DNA of 64,000 bases from Grammothele lineata (lineage: Eukaryota > Basidiomycota > Agaricomycetes > Polyporales > Polyporaceae). The notes beneath the pieces are model-generated. The model searched no databases, was not told the origin of the DNA, and saw only the letters and a program-made list of their open reading frames with translations. Below, piece after piece: positions 55,568 through 64,000 of the stretch; position 1 is the first letter of the stretch, and every line of letters starts with the position of its first letter. A program made the translations under genes and the position numbers. The stretch covers positions 186,001 to 250,000 of the forward strand of contig NDFF03000040.1 in the NCBI GenBank assembly GCA_002150815.3. Direction: 5' to 3'.

Positions 55568-57937
55568 ATGACCTCCTTCCCACCACCATACAAGCAACCC
55601 AACAGCTCCGGATCCTCCTCCAGCAGCCTTCCCAGCGGCTCGAGTCGAGACACACTCTCCTATCCTCCATCTACCCGCCCAGAATCGCAGACAGAGAACA
55701 AGCCTCGCTCGCCGTTGAAGCCTGCGCTGAAGAAGCGCCCCGTCCCACAACGGGCGCAGTCGACCATCGACGGCTTCGCCTCCGACGGCGGCGGCGAGGA
55801 CAGCGACGACGAGCACCACCAGCGGCGGCGTGGGCGTCGGCGCGGCAGCAGCGGCGGCGGCGGGGTCGTGGGGCAGCTCATCCAGTTTGGCCTCCGGCAC
55901 GGCCTCGGTGCGGGTCTCTCAGCGGCACTCGCGCCGGGGGGCCCGCGCGAGGGGCGCATCGGCCTGTTTAGGGCGACGTCGACCGCGTCGCTGTACGATG
56001 ACGGGAACCGCGGCGGGTGGGACAAGGGCAAGGGCGCAAGGTCGGACGAGGACGCGGGTGCATTCAACCCGGCGCAGATGAGCTACCGCGAGAAGGCACA
56101 AATGCTGAGGGAGGGGAGGCTCGGGCAGATCGTTGTCCACGTCGAGGGTGCGTATGGTATCGCTTCTGCTGCGACTCGTGGCCGTGGCTGACGCACCGGG
56201 CGTACAGACTATTCCGCGCGGCAGAAGTTCATCCTCCGTCTCGCCCGCGCGCTGCTCTCCTTTGGCGCGCCCTCGCACCGAATCGAGTCGCAGCTGCACG
56301 CTGCGGGCGGGATACTCGGCGTGCACGTTGCTTTCGTGCATCTGCCCTCGCTCATCATCGTCACCTTCATGGACTCGGACACGCGCACTTCCGAGACGCA
56401 CTTCGTACGCGCAGGCGGCCGCGTCGCGCTCACGAAGCTGCACAAGGTGCACCTCGTCTACCGCGACGTCCTGCACGACAAGATGGGCGTCAGCCAGGGC
56501 TCGGACGAACTCCGCGCAATCATCCAGCAGCGCCCGCTATACGGCATCAGCACGCGTGTATCCCTCGCGTTCGTGTGCGCGTCGATTATCTGCGTGCTCT
56601 CCTTTGGCGGGTCAATATGCGACATGTTTATCAGCGGCGCGAGCGCGTCCCTCCTTCAGTACCTTGGCCTCAACGCGGCGTCGAAGAGCACGATATATGC
56701 GAACGTCTATGAGTGCGTGGTACCGGGTGCACCTCTGGCAGTCATACTCATACTGCTATCTCAGGATCTCGGTCTCTATCATCGTGTCGTTCATCGCGCG
56801 CTTGTTGGCGACGCTGCCAGGCAATATATTCTGCTATAGTGCAATTTCGTCAGCAGGCGTAGTCCTTATCCTACCGGGTTTCACCATCCGTCAGTTCTCT
56901 CCTAGCGTCGCGCTGAGTCCCCGTTTGCTGACAGTAACGTTCTTCAAGTCATTTCTGCGCTCGAGCTGACATCGAGGAACGTTCTGTGCGGCTCCGTGCG
57001 GATGGTGTACGCGATCATCTACACGCTGTTCTTGGTACGTAAATCTCAGGATTCGTACGTTCACGCTACCGGCTTGCGTACTGAATAGGGACCGACAGGG
57101 ATTCGGCTTGACCATCGGCTCTGACTTCTATCTCCTTGTTAACCCAAAGGCGCGCCGTACGTTCGCCCAGACGAACATGCTGGATGCGCGGGTGCTCCAC
57201 GGCTACCTGGCCAACGCCAACGTCTCCGCTTCACAGGCGGACCTCAGTGGCACGTTTACGTTCATACAAACTGCTGGGCTCACAGAAAGCCATGTCATCA
57301 AGGGTACGTCTCCGGCCGTGTCCCTTCGCAAAGTAGAGATCGCAGCTCACTCCACCGATCTGTCAGGGTGTTATCGGGACCCTACATGGCCGTGGTACCG
57401 CCAACCGTTGCCGTGGTGGACGATGCTCTTCCTCGTGCCCATATACTCGACTTGCTCGTCCATCGCGAACCTGCAATCCATCCGGAGCATTCAACTTCCC
57501 ATCATGGTCATGTTCTCCATCGTCGCCTACGCCGCAAACCGCGCCGCGAACACCTACATTTCCGATCGCAGTGACATCGTCTCTGCTTCGGGCGCGTTTG
57601 TCATCGGCCTCTGTGGAAACTTGTACTCCCGTCTGATTGGCGGGACCGCGTTCACGGCAATGGTCCCTGGGGTGCTCTTCCTCGTCCCGGTGCGTACTGC
57701 TCAGCTCACAATTTCCCCACCACCTAACAACCGGCGCGCACGCAGTCTGCCATCGGTAATGGTGGCGGCCTCATACAACAGAACTACAACAACTCTGCGG
57801 AACGCTATTCCAGCAGTTTCGAGCTGGGTATTCGCATGATTCAGGTTGCGATCGGGGTCACTGTCGGGCTGTTTGTGTCACAAATATTGGTCTATGCAGG
57901 GGGCCGCCGCAAGAGCGCGGCCCATTTCGCGTTCTAA
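55568..57937 (+). CDS. ThrE/DUF1212 family membrane protein, Prm10-like
   Basis: This is a multi-pass membrane protein of the ThrE (threonine/serine exporter-like) family. The yeast relative Prm10 is pheromone-regulated and of unknown function. A ~190-residue basic, Ser-rich cytosolic N-terminus precedes the conserved soluble segment (RQKFILRLARALLSFGAPSH; VHVAFVHLPSLIIVTFMDSD). About ten hydrophobic segments follow in two sets: VSLAFVCASIICVLSFGGSI, IIVSFIARLLATLPGNIFCY, VVLILPGFTI, then WWTMLFLVPIYSTCSSIANL, LPIMVMFSIVAYAANRAANT, ASGAFVIGLCGNLYSRLIGG and MIQVAIGVTVGLFVSQILVY. This matches a fused ThrE plus ThrE_2 architecture. It starts MTSFPPPYKQ and ends KSAAHFAF. Six introns are apparent. 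The transported substrate is unknown in fungi. Confidence 0.86.
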
Positions 57938-58250
57938 GTGGATGGGTGCTTGTACAAGGATGACATGCATGTAACTACATCGCGCTGGCACCAAACGGGA
58001 AAACAACTGTCTCTGTGACCGATCCCGTCTCTCTCCCTCCTCTGGCGCGCAGACCGACGAACAAACGACCTGGTAATACAGTAGCAGCAAGAAAACATGG
58101 CGACAAGCAACGACAAGGGCATCGTTAGCCGGGGAGATACACAGTATACAGATGATATGGCCGCATTTATAATGGAATAATGTAGAAGCGAAATAGCAAG
58201 AAAATGGTGGATAGCGAAGACGGCAAACAACAAACGCGGACGAGAACAAT
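57938..58250. other. Convergent 3' intergenic region
   Basis: This 313-bp gap should hold the 3' ends of the plus-strand ThrE-like gene and the minus-strand SNF2 gene. Nothing else was seen. Confidence 0.4.
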
Positions 58251-61200
58251 TCATGCCGCGAACAACTGTTGGAGCTCCTCCAGCCGGCGTGCCTGGAGAT
58301 CGGACTTGCTAAGCGGTGGACCTAGGGTGAGCTTTGCTAACTCGGATTTCTTCTTCTGGACCTCGAGAAGGCGGGCTTCAATCGTGTTCTCGATGATGAG
58401 CTTCACGGTCGTAACGGGTCGCGTTTGTCCGAGTCGGTGCTATTAGAGGGATCAGGAGGAGCATCGTGAACGCTCACAGTTGGATACTTACGATTCGATC
58501 CACTGCTTGATTTTCTACGGCAGGGTTCCTGGTAATCGCGTGACCATATTAGCACATTGAATGCGGGATAGCTACGCATTGAACCCACCAATAGGGGTCC
58601 ATTAGGTAGACGCGTTGAGCAGCAGTGAGGTTCAGGCCTACACCGCCCGCCTTGAGACTGACGAGAAGCACCTCACAGCTCGGGTCGTGCTTAAGTGCAT
58701 CCATGGCCTTGGTACGGTCCTCGCGTTTCATGGTTCCATCCAGACGATCATATTTGATATTGGCAATCTCGAGTGCATCTTCAACCCTGTTCAGATAGGT
58801 CAGTGCAAGCCGGAATAGGAAAATAGACAGGCACGAACTTGTCGAGCATGCTCGTCCATTGAGAGCTGTGAGTTCTTCGTCAGCATCATGGTACAAAACA
58901 AGTTTCTGTGTACATACAACACGACCGTCTTCGTGATCCCGTCATCCATCGAATTCCCTTGGTAGTCGACCATCTGGACCTCAACCGAGTTGGGATCGTA
59001 GTTGGCCGAGTGAGGGTTCGCCTTTGAAAACTGGATCAGATCCGTGAGTAGGGCGCGGACCTTCGTCGATGGGTGGAAGTCCTCGATCGCGATGCCCTTC
59101 TGTCGCTTCTCCTTCTTCGCGCCCTTCTTCTTCGCGCCGCTGCCGCCTGCCGTGAGAGCCTCGAGGCCTGAACAGTCGACATTGATGAGCACCGCGTCCG
59201 TCGGCCGCAGGCTCTGCTGACAGACGCCGCAGGGCATCTCCATGTCGGACGGCGCGGTAGGCCAGCCGGGGTATCTGCTGCGGAAGCATTCGATACAGTA
59301 CAGGTGTTGGCAGCGCGTTAGCACGGGCTGCGATTGCACGGGGCTGTTCTGCCGGGTAGAGGCGCGGGACATGGACGAGGACGCCTTCGGCTTCCGCCCG
59401 CGTTTCGCGGGACCTGAGGAGTCGACCTCCGCCATACCCTCGTTGATTCCATCCGAAGGTATGCAGAGCTCGCAGGAGCACTCGACACACTGAGTAGTGC
59501 CCGAGTCCTTGAGCAAGGAAAAGATGACCGCTGCACGTTGGAGGTTGATACCGTCGCGAACCACTGCGGCGACAATATCCTCGTAGGATGCCGCGGCCTC
59601 GACGCCTTTCTGCATGACAAGCTCGAAGTGATCGCAGATCTGGCGCAACCGAAGAATCTTCTGCAGAATACCAACGTAGTTCTTCATGACCTCATTCTTG
59701 TGCGACAGCGACTGGAACTCGGCCTTCGACTCGTTGAAGAACTGGTCGTAAATCGACTGTTCGTCCGCGTCGAACTTGAGCAGACGCAGTTCGTCGTGGC
59801 GAGGGGGCAACGCAAGAATCCTGGAGCCGTCCTCGGAGCGCGACTCTTTCGTACGGCGGAGCGTAATGCACTTCATGATCGTTTGCAAACGGGCGACACC
59901 GAGCGGCTGAGCGTACTTGACGGGCGTGCCGATAAACTCATTCCACGTGTTCTTGTCGTCGAAAGGGGTTAGGCGGAGGAATTTGATGAGTGCATAAACG
60001 TCATCCAGCTTGTTCTGCACGGGGGTACCAGTCAAACACAAACGGCGGTCCGCGATGAGGTCACAAGAGGCGCGGCATCCAACTGTGTTTGTTTCCTTGA
60101 TCGAGCTAGGTGGCCGACATAACGTCAGCCAAATTCACAATAGTGGTCGCCAGACTTACTGCGCCTCGTCAAGGACGACACGGAACCAGTGGATGCTCTG
60201 CAAAGGACTCGTTACCTCGGCGCCACTGCCCGCTGCTTTCTTCCGCTTCTTCGCCTTCTTCTTGAGCTTCCCTATCGCTGACCCTGACCCATCAACTTCG
60301 ATGAAGCCCTCACTACTAACGCCATCGTCGTCCCCATCATCGTCGTCCGCGACTTCCAGGCTCTTCGTCTGCTTGGAGAACTCGGACGCTAGCGTCGAAT
60401 ACGTCGTGATAACCGCATCGAAGCTGGCGAGGAAACTAGGGTCAAGTCGCCGGGCGTTACCGTGGTAGACGTACACTCGCAGCGGAGTACCGTCGCGGGG
60501 GCGCCCAAGAGTGGGCTTGCACTCAGGCGTTGAAGTTGTGGTAATGTCCAACTGGGAACCTGTCGGGGTCGAGAGCGCAGATAACGGCGCGGGCGCGCTA
60601 GAGGAGCCGGAAGAATTTGCACCCGCCGCGGCGCCGCCACAGACGGTGACCTCGCCCTTCCAGTGCTCCTTAAACTGGTCTTCCCAGTTCACTACAGTGG
60701 ACAGGGGGCAGATAATGAGCGTAGCGCGAGACTTCATCTTGATACGGCAGGCGCGCATGTATTGCGCCTCGGCGCGATCCTGCTCCCGCGCTGCCTTGTT
60801 CTTCGCCTTATTCGACGAGCTTGGTCTTTCTACCGCCGGTGGAGGGATGCCCCATACGCTCCCTTGGAAATGGGAAGCCGTCAACTGGGGTCCATTTGCC
60901 CCGGGTGGGGGTGTTGGAGGAGGGGTTAGTGGGGACTCTGCGAAGGCACGCGCCGAGCCCAATGTAGCTGCGATGAGCGAAACACAAGTGATAGTTTTTC
61001 CAAGACCCATCTATACGGGAGGAATGAGTCAGAAAGTGCAGGCCCAGACGAGTCTTGAATTTTGGAACCACCACGTACGTCGTCTGCGAGGATTGCGCCC
61101 TTCGCTTCGAACGGCTTTGAAAACTCTTCGGCCTGAGTGACAACGTTGACCCAAGACTGTTGATGCGACAACGGATTGAGCCTCTCCTGCCACAGCGACC

Positions 61201-62711
61201 TGTCTGCGTAGCGTCCGCCTGCGGGCTCCTGCTCGCGCGCAAGGAGAAATGACAGCGCTTTCAGCTGATGCGGGTACAGTTTCGTCGCAACTTCAGATGC
61301 TGTATGCGTGCTTAACGTTAGCTAATGCAGGTAAAGTCAGGTGTCTAGAGACGCACGAGCACCGGCTTCAGGCAGTTCATCACCGCCCTTCAAGCTCTTG
61401 AACAACTCGTCCACCTGGCTGCGCTGTACCTCGACACTCCTGCCCGCAACAGCGGGCGCACTCCATCTACTGAAGGTATTTCCGGGTATGTACCCAGGAC
61501 GGTTGGCCACCGGAGATGCACGCGCAGCATGACCACCAGGTGGAGGATTGTGAGGGTTATAGTAGTACCCAACCGACGGATGCTGGATATCCGCAGGTAA
61601 TGATGGGTGGTCCAGATACAACGAATTCTGGGCGAGGTACTGGGAGACAATGGGTATGTTACCCTTGGGTGTGAAAACCAGCATCTGCATTTGTAAGATA
61701 GGTAACTACATCGCGTCAGTGAGAGTACAAATTGTACGATGTATACTGACATACCGGGCGATTTCCCCTTCGTATCTTCGCGTCCAAACGGATGAGGCCT
61801 TTTCCCAACATCGGACCCAGATAGGTTGCAACCCTCTGCTCAACCACTGCGAACGTCTCGCCTGGAACTACTTCACCATTCGGTCCCTTGTGAGATGGCG
61901 GGCGTATGTTGATAGTTTCTGTATTTCCGGAAGGCTTGCTACTGTTGTGTTCGTAATGTAGCCGGACCGGCGCCCAGTCAGTATCCTGGTCGCCCAGATC
62001 TGGTGGGCTCAGGTAGGGGATGGGATACATCACGAGTGCGGTCGCCGCAAGCACGCCTATACAGACTGGGGTCTTCGGTGGTAAGTCAGGCGGAAGATTT
62101 CCGAACGCATTGGTCTGTGAATGCATCTGAGCAGGTGGAGGCGGGGGTGGTTGAGGCATCCGAGGCTCGGGCGAAGGAGAGCCTGTGAGGTCTATATAAT
62201 TGCTCTGCCTGCTAGCCGAGGGTCCCGAGGGTCCCGAGGGTCGGGAACCATTGGGTGTAGCGGCGGACGATGGTGGATAGTCTAGCGGATTCGCGGAAGA
62301 GTGGTTCGGGGTTGGCTGGAAGAAGGCCGAGGAGGTAGAAGGACCCTTGAAGCGGAGCGCGTTCGGGGAAGGATTGTCGTAATTGTCGCGGTAATATGAC
62401 GCGCTCGAGGACGCTTGGGGTAGGTACGAACCGGAGCTAGACGGTGTGTTGAGCTGATCCGGTGGTGCGAGGCTGGAATGAGACATGGCGGGGGAGAGCC
62501 CTGAAGAGGACTGGCGGCTGTATGAGGAGGAAGGGGTACTTGTGGTGGGGTAATGCGCAACAAACGACCTGGACATTGGGCAATGACGTTTGGGCATGCG
62601 TTCGGTGGTATGGATGTCATCGTCGTCGTCGTCGAGGGTGAGATCGATGTGGTTAGCCTGGGAGTGGACGGGCGGAGGGTAGGTCGCGGTGGCGGTGGGA
62701 TGCGAAGCCAT
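58251..62711 (-). CDS. SNF2-family ATPase with inserted RING finger and SUMO-interacting motifs (Uls1/Rad5/HLTF-like)
   Basis: This is a nuclear DNA translocase and probable E3 ligase. It starts MASHPTATATYPPPV. The disordered N-terminus carries HIDLTLDDDDDD and NYIDLTGSPSPEP, classic hydrophobic-acidic SUMO-interacting motifs. Helicase blocks follow: LYPHQLKALSFLL, DDMGLGKTITCVSL (Walker A), TLIICPLSTVVNWEDQF, VVLDEAQ (DEAQ in place of DEAH), LCLTGTPVQNKLDDVYAL, ITLRRTKESR. The RING sits between the two lobes (CVECSCELC; RCQHLYCIECF; CGVCQQSL). Lobe 2 has KYDRLDGTMKREDRTKAMDA, VSLKAGGVGLNLTAAQRVYL and DRIHRLGQTRPVTTVKLI, and the end is EELQQLFAA. The RING between the lobes places it in the Rad5/Rad16/HLTF/Uls1 group. 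The SIMs favour a Uls1-like role on SUMO conjugates. The first in-frame ATG is at 62711. Confidence 0.87.
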
Positions 62712-63904
62712 GGGCAGCGACGACGGCGGGCGGCGGTGGTCGGGGAGGAAGAAGAGGGACGGGACAAGAAGAGGACGATGTCCGGAAAGCCGCGCAGAGA
62801 GCCGGCGCAAGATTGCAGCGTCGGGCGAGCAAGCCAGACGGAATAAGAGGTCGGGCCAGTGTCGGGTCGCTTATTGGCTCAAGCTGGGCGTTCATAAGCC
62901 TTCTTACTCACTCTATGGCCCTCGCTTACGTGACTATTCCTGCCTCGCTTGCCGCAATGGGCCCCTCCCCACACGTGACCCTCCCCGGCCACCCGCAGCC
63001 GCCAGTGCCACTCGCCTAGAGGCTGGCGCCCGTTTGGCGCCCCTTCCGCACCGGAATCCGCGTCATTCCTCTCGCCCAGTGCGCGTCCACAACCAAGTAC
63101 CGCAACCTACTGCAGCCCGGCTTCGTGCTTCATCGCCGGCGGCATGCGTACCTACACTGCACATATTGAACCCTCCTCCGTCGTCTCGGAATCACCTCCC
63201 CCGCTAGGCATCTGGGTAGCCACGGCCCCCTCCGCTGACAAACACAAACTCGCAGTGCTTATTCGACCATAATTCCTAGAGTGCATTTCCTATCTAGATC
63301 CGCTCTGCAGTAGCACGGCTGCCGGGACGCCATGTCATCAGACGCCTCCGACTCCCCACGCGTCCTCTGACCCAACTAAGCGCAGCCTCCGTCGTGCATA
63401 CGCTTCCTGTCAGCTCCCGACTTGCGGTCTAAGGCGAAGCAGTACGCGTGTCCGCATCCCGTGTATGTTACCTGCTAGCTTCGCTTGCCTCCGAATACCA
63501 AGCCTCGCTGACCCCCGCGTTCGTCGTTGACGCGGTTCCGATTCGATCCCACTCAGATACGTCTATATTAAGGCTGTTCGAGTCTATCGAAACGTTTCCT
63601 CGGGCAACCGGAGCCGTCAATCACCCGCACACTCACGCATGTTCTTCTCCTGTGTTGTGACAGCATGGAGCGCGTCCGCGAGACCCTCCACGGCTCTTCT
63701 CATAATTTGTTGAAGATCTAATCCATTCGCCGTGGGCTGGCATGTGCCTCGGCTAAACACCACGCGCGCGGTCCTCCATGAGGGTGTTCTGATCCTTCTT
63801 TACCATTACACGGCCCGTAACTTTACTGGAAGCGTTATCATCTCCGTGGATGCATACCGTGCCTCCTCACGATCTTCACAGCACCCTCCCGGATCGCACA
63901 GGCC
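62712..63904. other. 1.2-kb stretch without a recognisable gene
   Basis: This gap should contain the SNF2 gene's promoter near 62712-63000 and the promoter of the partial gene at the right edge. Short open frames are present but none resembles a known protein. Confidence 0.4.
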
Positions 63905-64000
63905 ATGGGCTGTTGCCATCTCGTCTTCCTCCTCTCCGCGCTGTTCCTGCCCACAGTGGCAGTGGACTTACCGCCTCTTGTGCCCGCGGTCCGTCAGTTT
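63905..64000 (+). CDS. N-terminus of a probable secreted protein, cut by the window edge
   Basis: An ATG in a favourable CCATGG context opens 32 codons that run off the window. They read MGCCHLVFLLSALFLPTVAV followed by DLPPLVPAVRQF. The hydrophobic core and small residues at the end of the core look like a signal peptide. Nothing of the mature protein is visible, so no function can be given. Confidence 0.4.
   Translation, partial: MGCCHLVFLLSALFLPTVAVDLPPLVPAVRQF

Noticed and set aside
62216..62245. GGGTCCCGA tandem repeat as a regulatory repeat
   Set aside because: It lies within the SNF2 coding sequence and simply encodes Gly-Pro-Ser repeats.

Overview
The window is nuclear DNA from a filamentous basidiomycete, most likely an Agaricomycete (Polyporales or a nearby order is my guess). 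The evidence is the density of genes interrupted by 50-70 nt GT-AG introns with near-identical consensus ends, GC-rich coding sequence, and a gene set typical of mushroom-forming fungi: PB1-domain, homeobox, F-box, membrane-anchored heparinase II/III-like, Mid2-like, glucosylceramide synthase and ThrE/Prm10 proteins. I recognise 20 protein-coding genes, one of them cut by the right edge. I found no rRNA or tRNA, no transposon and no CRISPR. Splice sites were read by eye from consensus and from reading-frame continuity with the protein families. Where I give exon coordinates, the exon lengths add up to whole codons.

Layout. 0.2-4.7 kb: a D-xylose-reductase-like aldo-keto reductase with several microexons, then a PB1-domain protein. 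6.8-10.8 kb: an F-box protein and a Dgk1-type CTP-dependent diacylglycerol kinase. 11.5-17.3 kb: two related homeobox genes flank a membrane-anchored heparinase II/III-like gene. 17.7-25 kb (minus strand): a Nan1/Utp17/WDR75 ribosome-biogenesis WD40 protein and a Zn2Cys6 transcription factor. 26.8-28 kb: a REEP/Yop1-type ER-shaping protein. 28-38.1 kb (minus strand): a chromodomain/coiled-coil protein, exocyst Sec3 and glucosylceramide synthase. 38.6-48 kb (plus strand): a TPR/F-box/LRR protein (Pof3/Dia2-like), peroxisomal 3-ketoacyl-CoA thiolase, a second heparinase II/III-like paralogue and a Mid2-like wall sensor. 48.9-51.7 kb (minus): a GNL1-type circularly permuted GTPase. 52.8-57.9 kb (plus): a SAM methyltransferase and a ThrE/Prm10-type transporter. 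58.3-62.7 kb (minus): a SNF2 ATPase with an inserted RING finger and SUMO-interacting motifs. 63.9 kb onward: the start of a secreted protein.

Most genes are unrelated housekeeping functions. Four things stand out. First, two type II membrane-anchored heparinase II/III-like proteins lie about 30 kb apart with conserved introns, and their substrate is unknown. Second, two homeobox genes share an intron position and a C-terminal motif and bracket one of those lyase genes. Third, the thiolase gene can only encode an intact GHPLGCTGAR active-site loop if a 64-nt AT-AC intron is spliced out. Fourth, the aldo-keto reductase has a run of 14-30 nt microexons.
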